From the NCBI GenBank assembly GCA_043228905.1, contig JBHGNT010000018.1, positions 11,036,001 through 11,100,000 of the forward strand: a stretch of DNA of 64,000 nucleotides. Direction: 5' to 3'. Shown one piece after another: positions 18,407 through 30,049 of the stretch. How positions within the stretch are numbered: position 1 is the first letter of the stretch; every line of letters starts with the position of its first letter. Origin of the DNA: Azolla caroliniana (Eukaryota > Polypodiophyta). Below the pieces are notes generated by a model that saw only the letters and a program-made list of their open reading frames with translations, had not been told where the DNA came from and made no database searches. Made by a program: the position numbers and the translations under genes.

Positions 18407-19811
18407 TTACCTTTCTTTCAGAAGTTCTAATAGTTGAGGGATTCTAGCCCTAGGCATAGGTATTGGCTTAAAGTTCCACGGAATATGAGGGATAGTGAAT
18501 ATAACCATGGGCTCTACAATTCCTGGATCCACACACCCTATTTCCTCAGGTTGGAACGGGAACGCCTTTCCATGCCTTTTTAACATCTCCCTGAATTGCT
18601 TTTCTTCAATTGGTAATAGGAAGTCACCCTCTCCTATTTTCATCCCTTGTATTGTTTTTGGAGTAAACACATGTCCCACCTTTCGTGGGTCTCTAATCAT
18701 TGGCTCTGTGGTTGCTTCTTTGATGGCCCTTTCACTATCCCCTGGAAGTGGAGCAACAATAGGACGAACCTTCTTCTCCACTGTTTTGTACTTTGTTAAG
18801 ACATGTGCCTCATGATCCTTTCGAGCAACTTCTTCAATGACCTCGTACATCTTGATCGAATGGACAGGAACTTGAATTTTGTTGTCGTCTTCCATTGCTT
18901 CCAGATGATTTATTGTATCTTCAAAACTTAATTCTTCAAACATATCCTGAATTTCTTCATCATCCTCTATTAATCCAGAACACTTAAAGTACTCGAAAGC
19001 ATTTTGTATTTTATTATTATCTACTTTTAGCATAAAAGTAACACCACTAGATGAGATTGTACAAGGAATATCTTTATTTACATTATTATTTATGGGGTTT
19101 TCTTTCATGTCCGGGCTATCACAACCCCCACCTGTAAAAGCCCTATCTAAAAATCCTAGGAAAATTCTTCATCCACCTCCCAAACTGGATGTTCCCTCAA
19201 GCATTCTTTATTTCTTTTGTGGTTGGGCCTCACAGTTAAGAATTGGATTGTCTTTCTTCCATCTTGACTCTTGATTCATCAATCACCTTTGTTTCCATCT
19301 TGACTGCAGTGATGTAAGGCTGACCAAGGATGACGGGGTAGGTTGATCGATCTTGCACAAAGAATTTTTGATTCACCGACATATCACCAATTGTTACCTT
19401 CACATTGGGGCATGCTTCAAATAGATCCTCCATAGTCTCTGTGGCAGCTCTTATCTTCCACCCATGATTCTTGTTGATCGACCACCGTCCTTGAGCGTAA
19501 AATTTTGACGACATCATGTTAATCTCGGATCCATGATCGATCAAAGCAATACATGGAATTTGTTGCTCCCCAATTTTTGCAGGTGCCTCCCTTGTTGCTT
19601 GAACCCAATGGTTCCTTGTATAGTGACTCCTATCCTCTTCATGAACCCCAACTTCTTTTTTTATTTTTACACTTGCAACGTTAATGGTACGACCATACAA
19701 ATCTCGAAGTGTTGCTGCACACCCTCCCGTAACTTCCTCCATCACTTGTCTCTTTCTTCTAATAATATCTATGATAACTTCATGAAATTCGTTCTTTGTT
19801 ATACCCAACAC
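18407..19811 (-). pseudogene. gypsy K protease and protease-RT linker
   Basis: Protease-like region at 19236-19811: IPCIALIDHGSEINMMS holds a D-H-G in place of the usual D-(S/T)-G, and YPVILGQPYI gives the second conserved stretch, so the fold is recognisable. The LIDHGSE form may be normal for this lineage or a mutation. The linker 18407-19108 is acidic and ends PWNFKPIPMPRARIP, leading straight into RT. Stops at 19109-19235 break the join. Confidence 0.78.
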
Positions 19812-20617
19812 TTCTCTTAAAGTAAATTCTACCTTACTATTTAATATTCTTGTTTCTAATACCTTTTATATATCCTTCGTTGTTTCTATGTCTGAAGCAA
19901 GCTTGAAAGATGGGCCTATCTTCCCTTTTACTCTATCAGCTTCCTTCGTCTCAAGAGCACCCTTTTCCATATCCCTTCTCTTTTGTTCTCGTTTCTCATG
20001 TTTCTTTGCCGGATCAGGCTCCTCAGCTCTCTTTCACTTCTCTTCCACTAGTACCTCTTGTGCATTGACTCGGGCAAATGCTGATAAACCCTAAACCCTA
20101 CGTCCACTGGATCATTCCATCCAGTGAATTTCCGTATTAAATCTCTTGCTCTTTTTAATTCATCCACTCTAACCTTCCCTTTTCTTGCATAATCCATCAC
20201 ATCTTGCCAAAAGCCAGATCCACCATATGAGTCTTCTACACGCAACCCTAACGTTGCGATGGATTGTATCGCTTGAGTTGTTTCTCTCTCGGCATCTTCC
20301 ATTCCCCCTCGCCCGAAGTTGAGTTGAAGCGGTTGTCGAGTCTCTGTCGAGTGAATCTTACCATCTTGATAATGGATTCTTTGTTGTAGCCCAATCGTAG
20401 AGACTCGACTAAAGCTATTAATTTTGGCAGCTTCGTCGACACCAGGTTTAAGCATTTCTTCATCGTAAATCTTTAGAAATTTTGTTAAATTTATACCTTC
20501 GAAGATTCCTACTCGTGCCAAAATATTGTCGACGGCTTTGTCGATGCTTGCCATCATCCCTTGCTCTCGCATCATTCGTTCCATCATCGTACACATAAGC
20601 CTCATTTGCTCCTCCAT
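19812..20617 (-). pseudogene. gypsy K gag
   Basis: Gag starts at 20617 with a Met-rich run (MEEQMRLMCTMMERMMREQ), then the capsid-like stretch FLKIYDEEMLKPGVDEAAKI and VRVDELKRARDLI. The frame is open to 20048; a stop follows HLPESMHKRY. The downstream 19812-20047 is a Lys/Glu-rich region with several stops. No zinc knuckle was seen. Gag would assemble the particle. The start lies about 37 bases after the presumed LTR edge (20655), close to the leader. Confidence 0.8.
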
Positions 20618-20654
20618 TTTTCCTTCACGCCGCCTTCACGTTAGGTTCACCAAA

Positions 20655-21495
20655 TGTATCGGGGTAATTGTGGTTTGTGCGGCGAAGTCACAAGGACTAA
20701 GGTTAAGGGGAGTTGAAGAAACTTTTATAAGGCTTGCACACAAATGTTAGGAAGATTAAGGATAAGAAGAAAAAGAGTTTAAAGTAATATGTGAGAGAGA
20801 GAGACTAGTATAGATAAAAGATAGAGACAATGTATGATTCAAGAAGCAAGATAGAGACAAAGTATGATTTAAGACAAAATGGTATATGATATGAACATGA
20901 TGCATATTACGAATACAAGATTTTACCAACTTTACAATGCTTGATAGCAAGATGAACTCTTTCTCTACCGACTCTTGATTCGAACCCTTGACTCCAACTT
21001 GGAAACACGAGCCTCTTCACCAATAAACTAATTTATTTGTTTGATTATAGTATTTTCTAACTTTCTCTTGCTTGATTCCCCTCTTGTTTTCCTTACCCCT
21101 CTTTATATAAGTATTGTCATGCATATGGTAATGTGTGGGAGGATGGCATGCATGCAATGCATGACTTTCATGTGATGCATGATGCTCATTAGGCGTACAT
21201 GCATTACATGTGATGCATGATAGCCATGATGCTCATTTGAGCTCTCATGTATGAAAATAGATATAGGATAAGTACAATGATGGAAATATACATTTTAAAA
21301 CAAATAACCTAGCTTAGTGGTGTATACCTTGTGCTTGGTATACAAGGTTGAGGGTTCAAGTCTCTCAATTTTACTCCATACAACATTTAGCTTCATTATT
21401 ATATCATGCAATATATTCTTTATAATACCTTTATTTTACTACTAAATACAATATTTTAGTTCATTTTTATATCGTGAAGCACATTCTTCACGACA
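20655..21495 (-). repeat. 5' LTR of gypsy K
   Basis: Similar to 13972-14864 over its length, with a deletion that removed the second tRNA-like module. Right edge CACGACA at 21495 matches the left LTR. Left edge set at TGTATCGGGG (20655), since a TTTGGTGAACC possible primer site lies just outside it. Confidence 0.8.
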
Positions 21496-21589
21496 CCCCA
21501 TGAACTGTTACACGCGTTACTTCAACGCTTCTATTATAATTAATACGTTTCTTTATTATGTGTTATTTACGTTTGTCCTGTTATGGCGG
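21496..21589. other. short unassigned AT-rich sequence between gypsy K and the TAGCTA array
   Basis: No coding sequence or known repeat was seen. It ends just before the first TAGCTA motif and may be the flank of region X or the end of the LTR-like remnant at 13680. Confidence 0.4.
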
Positions 21590-22905
21590 ACAACACTAAA
21601 TAGTTGTGATTGATAGCTAATTAGCTATCCTAGTAGCTAATTAGTTGGTAATAGATAAATTAGCTATTGGGAATAGCTAGTTAGCTAAGTGGTAGCTAAT
21701 AGTCATATGCAGCTAATTAGCTATGATTGGTACCTAATTAGCTATTCTAGTAGCTAATTAGCTGGTAATAACTAAATTAGCTATTGGGAATAGCTAGTTA
21801 GCTAATATGGTAGCTAATTAGCTATAGTCATAGGCAACTAATTAGCTATTCTGGTAACTAAATAGCTATGATTGGTAGCGAATTAGCTATTTTGGTTGCT
21901 AATTTGCTATCCTGGCAGGTAAATAGCTAGTAATAGCTAAATTAGTTGGAAATAACTAATTAGCTATTGGGAATAGTTAGTGAGCTATTCTAGTAGCTAA
22001 TTAGCTGGTAATAAATTAGCTATCCTGGCAGCTAATTAGCTATAGTCATATGCAACTAATTAGCTAGTTAACTAGTTAGCTAGTTAGCTATTTTGGTAGC
22101 TAATTAGCTAGTCATACACAACTAATTAGCTATTGTGGTAGTTAAATAGCTATGCTCATATTCTTAGGTAGCTAATTACCTATTCTGGTAGGTAAATAGC
22201 TACAGTCAAAGGCAACTAATTAGCTATTCTGGTAGTTAATTTGTTGTGAGCGCTAGCTAATTTGCTATGATTGGTAATTAGCTGGTAATAACTAAATTAG
22301 CTATTAGGAATAGCTAGTTAGCTATTCTGGTAGCTAATTAGCTATAGTCATACATAGTTAATTAGCTATTCTAGTAGCTAAATAGCTATGCTCATATTCT
22401 TAGGTAGCTAATCAGCTATTCTGGTAGCTAATTAGCTATAGTCATAAGAAGCTAATTAGCTAATATGGTAGCTAATTAGCTATTGTCATACGCAGCTAAT
22501 TAACTATTGTGGTAGCTAAATAGCTATGATTGGTAGCTAATTAGCTATTCTGGTTGCTAAATAACTATGATTGGTAGCTAATTAGCTATTTTGGTTGCTA
22601 AATAACTATGTTCGATATTCTTAGGTAGCTAATTAACTATTCTAGTGGCAAATTAGCTAGTGGCAATCGCTATTAAGCTATTACTAGTAGCTAGTTAGCT
22701 ATGGTCATATTCTGAGATAGCTAATTAGCTATTACTGGTAGCTAGTTAGCTATGGTAATATTCTGAGGTAGCTAATTAGCTATTCTGGTAGCTAATTAGC
22801 TATTACTTGTAGCTAGTTAGCTATTATTGGTAGATAGCTAGCTATGGTCATATTCTGATGTAGGTAATTAGCTATTCTGGTTATTCGGAGGTAGCTAATA
22901 AGCTA
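21590..22905. repeat. TAGCTAATTAGCTA palindromic tandem array
   Basis: About 1.3 kb of degenerate tandem copies, several dozen, of a roughly 20-bp unit built on the perfect 14-bp palindrome TAGCTAATTAGCTA, separated by spacers such as TTCTGG, TGATTGG or TAGTCATA. The motif also recurs at 25090-25130, on the far side of the X remnants. No open frame crosses it. It is placed just after a possible 5' splice site at 22954, so it may lie in an intron of X. Confidence 0.9.
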
Positions 22906-22954
22906 ACAAACTAAGCTCAAAAGTCAAAACAAATGTTGAGATAAATGTAAATAC

Positions 22955-23730
22955 CTAAGGTACATCAAGAAGATGAATGGGATGCTCCTCATATTGACTC
23001 CTTCCAATAAATTTCGTGCATAAATCCTTCTTATTGGGTGAAACCCTACTCTCATTAGTCCAAAATATTGTGATTATATCCTTGATTTCTAATGTTATGG
23101 GTATCATTGGCTTACATCTTGTTGTCAGCTTTAGTAGGCTAGTTCCTTCACCTGAGGAAACTATCTGATTCAATGTATTGTACACACTTTTTCTACTAAC
23201 ACCAATTACCTTAGATAGCACACTGATGTTAATATCGTCAACATCATTAGACTAGACCTTTTTAAGACAAGATCATCTTCTGACCTGCTCATGGATACGA
23301 AACTATTACGGAGATTATTTACTAGTACAGATGTTATGTTTGCATTAAGACCATCACAATCAACTAACTCCTTTATCGATGGATCATTTAATATTCCATA
23401 ATGTACTACCTTCTTGTCTTCATTGCTGATGTGCTTGGTTTGAACATTGAAATAGTCTACAACCTTTCTCTCTATGATAGTAGTCTCATGACTTCCATTC
23501 TCAGTGATATTTAGACCTATATTGCAACCAATACTATCTTTACCTTTAGTGAGTGTGACTTTCATATCCTTCAACAATTGACGATGTTTTCTTTTTTATT
23601 CTACCCAATACTTTCGTATCGCTTGTTGTGTCCTGATAGCGTCATCCCTATCTTGATGATCATTGGGGGGTAATTCTAAACACCCTCCTTCCCCTTCCAT
23701 TTGGCTTGAAATATTTAAACCATAATTTTC
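22955..23730 (-). pseudogene. unassigned protein remnant of region X, possibly a transposase N-terminal part
   Basis: Minus-strand coding trace of about 255 codons, not LTR-retrotransposon. It starts after a good 3' splice signal (TTCTTTTCAG, AG at 23731-23732) with residues ENYGLNISS, continues through RKYWVE, an in-frame stop at 23596-23598, KRKHRQLLKDMK, then a frameshift near 23215 into VIGVSRKSVYNTLNQ and SRVSPNKKDLC. It ends EEHPIHLLDVP followed by TAG|GTATTT, which would be a CAG|GTATTT splice donor before one C-to-T change. The helix-turn-helix-like SRKSVYNTL and the W-x-ESRVSPN-KD stretch recall an uncommon transposase-like plant family, but I cannot name it. It may equally be a host gene fragment. 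Confidence 0.5.
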
Positions 23731-23879
23731 CTGAAAAGAAGACACATATTTAAGATGGCTATGGGCAACAACAATACACAAAAATATTTCGCAATACACA
23801 AGATTATACACAACAATACACAAGATTACACACAACAATACACAAGATAATCAATAGACAAAATAGTTATTGCAATCTA

Positions 23880-24905
23880 GAACTGAATAGTGGCGGTAAT
23901 CCAGGGCCGAATAGCGGCGCCAACTGAGTGTAGAATGGCGGCAGTGGAGGAGTGAACTCTGTTTGATCGAACAATTTTGGCAATGTAGGTCCGAACAATG
24001 GCGGCAATTGAGTGTAGAATGATGGCAATGGAGGAGTGAATTCTGCCAGATCGAACAGTGACAGATGATGCTTGGAACGCATAGTGACGACAACTAAGAG
24101 TAGAATGGCAGCAGTGGAGAAGGAGCGAACTCCCTCGGATAAAAAATTGGCAGCAATACACGACCGAACAATAGCGGCAATTGAGTGTAGAATGATGGCA
24201 ATGGAAAAGTGAACTCCGTCAAATTGAAAGTGGCAGCAATCCAGGACCGAACAATAGCGGCAACTGAGTGTAGAATGATGGCAATGGAGGAGTGAACTCT
24301 GTCAAATCAAACAGTGGCAGATGATGCCTGGAACGCATAGTGACAGCAATTGAGAGTAGAATGGGGGCAGTGGAGAAGGAGTGAACTCCCTCGGATCCAA
24401 AAGTGGCAACAATACACGACCGAACAATAGTGGCAACTGAGTGTAGAATGATGGCAATGGATGAGTGAACTCTATCAAATCGAAAAGTAGCAGCAATCTA
24501 GGACCGAATAATACTGTCAACTAAGTGTAGAATGATGGCAATGGAGGAGTGAAGTTCGTCAGATCGAACAATGGTAGATGATGCTTGGAATGCACAGTGA
24601 CAACAACTGAGAGTAGAATAGTGGCAGTGGAGAAGGAGTTAACTCCATCGGATCGAAAAGTGGTAGCAATATACGGCCTTCACACTAGCGGCAATTGAGT
24701 GTAGAGTGGTGGAAATGGAGGAGTGAACTTGGCAGATGATGCTTGGACTGAACAGTGGTGGCATTTGAGTGTAGAATGGCGGTAATGGAGGAGTGAACTC
24801 CGTCGGATCAAACAGTGGCAAACGATACTTGGACCGCACAGTGGCAGTAACTGAGTGTAGAATGACAACAATGGAGGAGTGGACTCAATAGGGTTTTGCA
24901 ATAAT
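23880..24905. repeat. higher-order minisatellite in region X
   Basis: About 1 kb of head-to-tail units of roughly 60-65 bp containing TTGAGTGTAGAATGATGGCA followed by ATGGAGGAGTGAACTC. A longer period of about 250-260 bp is visible from the marker GATGATGCTTGGAACGCA, which recurs near 24066, 24326 and 24578 and is shortened further right. Spurious His/Ser-rich ORFs on the minus strand come from the repeat. It would lie in an intron if the splice reading of X holds. Confidence 0.85.
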
Positions 24906-25234
24906 GGTAGTAATCTAAGCCAGAATACTCAACCAGTGATGGCCCACGTGATGTGACAAAGGATCATGCATAATGGACCTAGGAATTCGGTATATAATTT
25001 ATGGTGCACATATCAATTTATGTTGCACATTTATGGTGCTCATTTATATAATTAAAACTCTCTACAATTTTCAATGGTAGCTTTTTGCATAGCTAATTAG
25101 CTATGTCAAGGACATAGCTAATTGTTTCCACTCGCATGCTTTCACCCTACGACTATTCAATAGTTTTTCTATTTTTACGACTATCTATTTCTTGCCTAAT
25201 AATTACTCAGCCCTACCTATTCCTTTTACTCTTT
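24906..25234. other. non-coding AT-rich stretch with a TAGCTA outlier
   Basis: No open frame of note. It contains three short repeats of TTATGGTGCACAT-like sequence (25010-25050) and an isolated pair of TAGCTAAT motifs around CATAGCTAATTAGCTATG (25094-25111), matching the array at 21590-22905. Confidence 0.6.
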
Positions 25235-25719
25235 CTAATTGTCCTTCGTCCTTTCTACACTTGGACGTCCGATCCGGCCAACAACATGCATAATAGATGA
25301 GTTTGATACCACATCCCCACCACATACATCGGCCCATGACTTCATTGTGCATACATTCTTCATCTCAGTTACATCTCGCCGCAATGTATCCATTTTTTCT
25401 TCTTTTAGTGCTTCCTTTAACTCAATTCTTTTTGACGCACTCATTTGTTACGAAAGAAGGTCTTTTACATTCTTGAATCTCTTCTCCAAGTTTTGCAACC
25501 ATTTTCTTAAGGCCTTCATTCTCTATGACAACTATTTGAAGTTGTGTTCTCTTTCATTAGTATCCTAATCTCTTCACCTTGCTTATTTATGGTTTCTTGA
25601 AGAGAAATCAAGGGACTCATAATCATTTTGTTCATTGTGGCTGAGTTTATTGCATTGGCGTCAAGAATCGTTGGTGATCTTGACTCATTATTGATCATAC
25701 TCCCGCTTTTTGTGGCCGC
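25235..25719 (-). pseudogene. coiled-coil protein remnant of region X, interrupted by copia G
   Basis: Minus-strand reading across copia G (23 coding bases at 30485-30507, then 25719 leftward) gives an ATG and MANTHKAATKSGSMINNES, continuing through ISLQETINKQGEEIRILM. After a frameshift near 25540 a second stretch (25444-25235) reads RIELKEALKEEKMDTLRRD and SWADVCGGDV. Charged heptad-like character suggests a coiled coil. I do not recognise the family. Whether it joins the remnant at 22955-23730 as upstream exon is inference from the same strand and order. Confidence 0.45.
25715..25719. repeat. target-site duplication of copia G, left copy
   Basis: GCCGC, repeated at 30485-30489. Confidence 0.9.
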
Positions 25720-26206
25720 TGTAAAGAATTGGATATGACACTTGTGCAGCGGAAGATATGTGTGTTATGTATATGTGTGAGAGGAAAGAGAGAAGAGAAG
25801 AGAAAACACAAGATAGATTAGATAGAATGGAAAATAGAATACTCAAGAAGAAAGTGTATATTCACAAGGAGAATATGCGATACAAAATGTAGCATTACAA
25901 GGAGTCACAACTGACGTTATATGAAGTAGGAGAGGGTGCTTTATATAAGGTCACCCTCTCTCTTCATTATCTCTCTACAAAAACCACTCTCTCTTGAGGA
26001 ATGTGAAGACTCACAGTCATGGGGAATGTGAAGACTCATAGTCATGGGGAATATGGAACTCATTAGTTATGTGTCATAGAATATATGATTTTATGACACA
26101 TAGTTAATGTGTAGAGAGTAGTGGTGTGACTCTTGACCTTTTAGTGATCATAGATTCTCAAAGGATGTGTTCACACGTTGCACTAAGTTGAGCTTGATTC
26201 TCAACA
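25720..26206 (-). repeat. 3' LTR of copia G
   Basis: 487 bp, TGTAAAGAAT to CTCAACA (plus-strand order). A purine tract CTTGAGGGGGCG (minus strand) lies just inside at 26207-26217, and a second similar tract lies at 26337-26352. Confidence 0.9.
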
Positions 26207-28296
26207 CGCCCCCTCAAGCTCAACTCGGGTCGGGTCCTTTCGGTTGATGTCTGCTTTGGCTGGTATCGGGTTCGGAAAATCTCTAGTGTTTGCTTCGGTT
26301 CGTACCTGGTTCGGATGGTATCCAATTCTCTCTTGTACTCCCCCTCAAGCTTGGCAAGTGAGCGATCATCAATCCTAGGTCTGACAAAAAATTTCGAAGC
26401 TTGTCGGTTCCTAGAGCCTTGGTGAAGATGTCAGTTGTCTGGCGATTCATGTTGATGTGTTGAAGGTCGACATCTCCAACTTGTACGCTCTCTCAAATGA
26501 AGTGATAGTACACTTCGATATGCTTTGTGCGTGTGTGGAACACCAGGTCTGAGCCAGATAAATACTGCTCATGTTATCGCACTAGAAGGGAGTCAAATCC
26601 TTGAATCATGGGAACGCCCAAATCCTTCAAAATCCGCTTGAGCCATACGGCGTCACAGGCATCCAGGGTTGCGCCCTTGTATTCGGCCTCCGTGCTCAAA
26701 AGTGTGATGGTAGGTTGCTTCTTACTACTCCAAGATATTGCTCTGCTGCCGAGCGAGAAGAAAAATCCGGAGGTCGATCGTCGATCGGCTCTTTAGCCGG
26801 CCTAGTCGGCATCTGTGTACCCTTCGAGTCGAATTGGTGTGGACGATTCATAGAAAATACCACAATCCATTGTGCCGCTCACGTATCATAAAACTCGCTT
26901 AACACAATCAAAATGAATATCTCGCAGAGTCTGCATGAATCGGCTAAGGAGGCCGATCAGATAGTTGAGGTCAGGTCGAGTGATCGTGAGATAGATGAGG
27001 CTCCCGATTAATTGTCGATATTGAGTCATCTCACTCTGCGGTGCCGGAGTCGGCATCCAATATGAGGTTTCGATTGAGGGGTGTTGCCAGAGATTTACAC
27101 TCAGCCATCCCGAACTTGTATAACAAGTTGAGGATGTAGTGTCGTTGAGAGATCATAATGTCGTCTGGATTCTGAATTACCTTGATGCCAAGGAAGTAAT
27201 GGAGCTCCTTCATGTCCATCATCTCGAATTTGCTAGAGGGGAGGGACTTGACCTTGTTGATGTCGACTAGACTTTCAGAGTCGTTTCATACGTAGAGGGA
27301 GTTGTCGGATTTCGACATTCGAAAGCCGATTCGACGAAGATATTGTGTTATCTTCGAATGCCAAGCACGTGGTGCCTGCTTAAGGCCGTAGAGAGGCTTC
27401 TTTAGGTGGCAGACGACTTTCGGATGAATGTTGGATTTGAAGCCGGGTGGTTGTACCATGTACCTCCTCTTCTAATTCGCCTTGAAGAAAGGCGTTCTTG
27501 ACATCCATCATCCATCTAGTGGAGATGCCACCCTTTTGCTGCTACGAGTGTGATCACGGTCCACATAGTCATCATCTTTGGCACCTGGGCAAATGTCTCT
27601 TCATAGTCGACTCCATGTGTTTGTGCGTATCATTTCGCTACGAGTCGAGCTTTGTAGCGGTTTACGAAGCCGTCTGCATTATACTTCACCTTGTAAATCC
27701 ATCTACAGCCGATTGCCTTCTTGTGCGGTGAGTGGGGAACAAGATCCCATGTCTCGTTCTTGCATAGTGCTTGTATCTCCTCGTTCATTGCTTCGACCCA
27801 TCGTGGATCCTTGGCTGCTTCCGAAAAACTTTCCGGTTCTCGAACTATCGCCACCTTCATCATAAAGGCATAGTGATATGCCATATAATCATTGTGGATT
27901 CTTCTCACGGGTGGAGCGACGGAGTTTTTCATTTGGCGTGGCAATGGCTTTCTTTACGTGAGATGTCCTCATGATAGGTATATTGAAGCCACCAAACTCA
28001 CTATCGAGGGAGTGAGTCGATTCATTGTCGTTGAATTTATCGTCTTCATTCTCTGGCATTTTCGCCTTGCCTTTGTCCATCTTCGGACTAGGCTGAGATG
28101 TGCTTTGGTAGCTCGGGGCTTTTGGTGTCCCACTAAGCCTTGTCGTAATCAGACTTTCTTTGAACATGTGTTAGAGTCGATCTCCATCTTCTATCTCTTG
28201 TTTGGTAGATTCCGCGTCGACTGGAAATGGTTCAGGAGGATTCGGCTCGGGTTCGTACCATGATCATCCACCGAGTGTAGTCGTTTGAGCTTGTCC
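26207..28296 (-). pseudogene. copia G RT, RNase H and 3' extension
   Basis: RT begins near 27900 (YMAYHYAFMMKVAIVREPES) and is open at 27630-27944 through SNPRWV-type and CRWIYKVKYNADG motifs. After a stop at 27630 the frame breaks repeatedly; [17 protein letters not shown] is still legible near 27490. A short piece at 27031-27222 (LHYFLGIKVI, YILNLLYKFGM) gives the thumb region; the YVDD motif is not clearly preserved. RNase H is legible only as fragments (near 26500-26900). Between the RNase H end and the LTR there are two purine tracts, 130 bases apart. Dead. Confidence 0.82.
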
Positions 28297-29889
28297 TCAT
28301 ACATCGGAATGAATTACGTCGAGTATGCCTTTGCTCACGTTCCTCTCCTTCGGAAATAGGTGTCGATGTTGCTTGCCGAATTGGCCAGCTGCACATACGC
28401 CTTCAATCTTTTTCTCTTTGAAGATCAGGATTCTGATGACGACTCCTTTCGATTGCATTGCCTTGAGCTTTTCGAGGTTAACGTGGCCAATCCCCTTATG
28501 GCACAACTCTATGTCGGTATCGACTTTGGTGCCTTTTGCAAACATAGCCGATTTCATCTCGTGTGAGTCGAGAATGAACATTCGGCCCTCTCCTCATCCG
28601 CGAGCGATGAGTCGACCCTCTTTCTCGATGAAACAACCGGCTTGATTAAATCAAACTTGCATCCCTTGCTCAACAATTTGGCCGACGGAGACCAAATTAT
28701 TCATAATGGTTGGTACATGCAAGACATTCTTAATGTAAGTTTTTTGGTTACCTTGTTTTCCGAATGGAACATTGCCGATGTGCCGAATCGGATGTGTAGT
28801 GTCGTCTCTGGTTTCGACATAGCCGTGTTGGTCCGGCTCTCGAAGTTCTCGGAACCGTTCTTGATGAGACGTCATATGGTTCGAGGCACCAGAGTTGACA
28901 AACCATACGTCTTCTAGACTGGATGCACTAGTTGAATTAGAAGCCGACTTAGAATTTTCTCTATGTCTCATCACGAACATTCTGCCATGATCATCATAGT
29001 CGTAGTTGGTGGCATAATTGGTGAGTTGTTGGCTAGTGGAAGACGACTCGCGTATCTTCTTTTGGCACTCTTCTTCGTGGTGGCCGATTTTGCTGCAATA
29101 TACACATTCAATCGAGTTTTGTCGGCTCGGACCGAAATGGAAGCTCCCCCTTCTTTTGAAGGTTCCTTGATGGCTTCTATCTTGTTGCCGAAATTGGGAG
29201 TTGTTTTCGTGAGTTGGACCTCGTCCTGGACCAAATCGGCCTCTTGCTCGGCCGCGTCCTCTTCCTCCATTCGCATGCGTGTAGAGCACGTGGCCTTCTG
29301 AGGCATTGATCTTTGTTTGAACTTGGTTTTCTTCAACCAACAACATGGATTGAAGATCGAAGAAAGAGGGAGGATTCTCCCGTGCTATTACGGCGGTCCT
29401 CATCGCGCTGAACCGTGGTGCAAGGCCGCCAAGGCCTATTTGCACCATCTCATCATCGTCCACATTGACGCTTATTGAGCCGAGCGAGTCACAAAGCTCC
29501 TTGATCTTCAAGGTGTAACTTGTAATGGGCATATCCTTTTGTTGGATGTTGTTCAACTCTTGGCGGAGTTGAAGCTTTCGTGTCGTCGTGTTGGCGGCAA
29601 ATATCTTCCGTAGATTCTCCCACGCTTTTTTCGGCACCACGGCTTCTCAAACGTAGTTCAGCATGTGATCATGAACACATGTCACCAAGCAATACATCCC
29701 TTGGCTTGCCGCTTGCTCCCATGTTGAGTAGTCGGTGTCTTTCGGGTCGAGTCAATTTTCTTGTGCTCCTTTGATGTAGCTCCAATATCCTTGACCGACA
29801 AGGTATTGGTGCATAATGTACTCCCAAGATGCAAAGTTGTTTCTATCTAGCTTCTCGCTAGGGAGAGCGCTCCCCATTTGAGTATTCAT
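28297..29889 (-). pseudogene. copia G gag, protease and pre-integrase region
   Basis: Gag starts at 29889 (MNTQMGSALPSEKLDRNNF). An early stop follows GAQEN near 29750; the frame is open again from 29640 to 28651. It has RQELNNIQQKDMPITSYTL, a Gly/Arg-rich box (GGRGRGRARGRFGPGRG), the knuckle CVYCSKIGHHEEEC, and the protease start VWFVNSGASNHMTSH, where N replaces the catalytic Asp in the usual VDSGAS. The pre-integrase part (28581-28297) keeps HKGIGHVNLEKL and ILDVIHSDV, then sequence jumps to the integrase-RT linker, so roughly 0.7 kb of integrase core has been deleted at about 28297. Confidence 0.87.
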
Positions 29890-30037
29890 TGTCGATGAAG
29901 ATTTCTTTCTTCTTTTCTTTTCCTTCTCTCTCGAATACAAGTTATGTTGTCGCACTACGGTAGCAATGGACCGGTTCTTCTCGAATATCAGTGTAGAACA
30001 CAACACACGTGGATTGACTAGATCGAGCTACCAAACC

Positions 30038-30049
30038 ACTCTGATACCA
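30038..30049 (-). promoter_or_regulatory. primer binding site of copia G
   Basis: The minus strand reads TGGTATCAGAGT, one base from the initiator-Met sequence, abutting the LTR. Confidence 0.88.

Larger units (their letters stand above)
13972..21495 (-). mobile_element. Ty3/gypsy element K, relative of A, decayed, with integrase duplication
   Basis: A minus-strand element with two LTRs (13972-14864 and 20655-21495) and gag, protease, RT, RNase H and integrase in between. Its RT and integrase match element A closely in wording (FLDD-(I/V)P-(I/M)KG, REDLTNQVEG, ANGK-ERGH). Frames are broken in several places and about 841 bp of integrase is present twice. A TSD could not be settled because the left LTR edge is unclear. 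Confidence 0.88.

Noticed and set aside
13977-21501. CATG as target duplication of gypsy K
   Set aside because: It would require LTR ends without TG..CA on the right (21495), whereas the purine tract and both LTR copies fix that end at CACGACA.
21590-22905. CRISPR-like array
   Set aside because: The repeats are degenerate, the spacers are short and shared, and the setting is a plant-type genome without cas genes.
23851-24161. Small His/Ser/Cys-rich minus-strand proteins
   Set aside because: Products of translating the minisatellite in all frames; no conserved frame.
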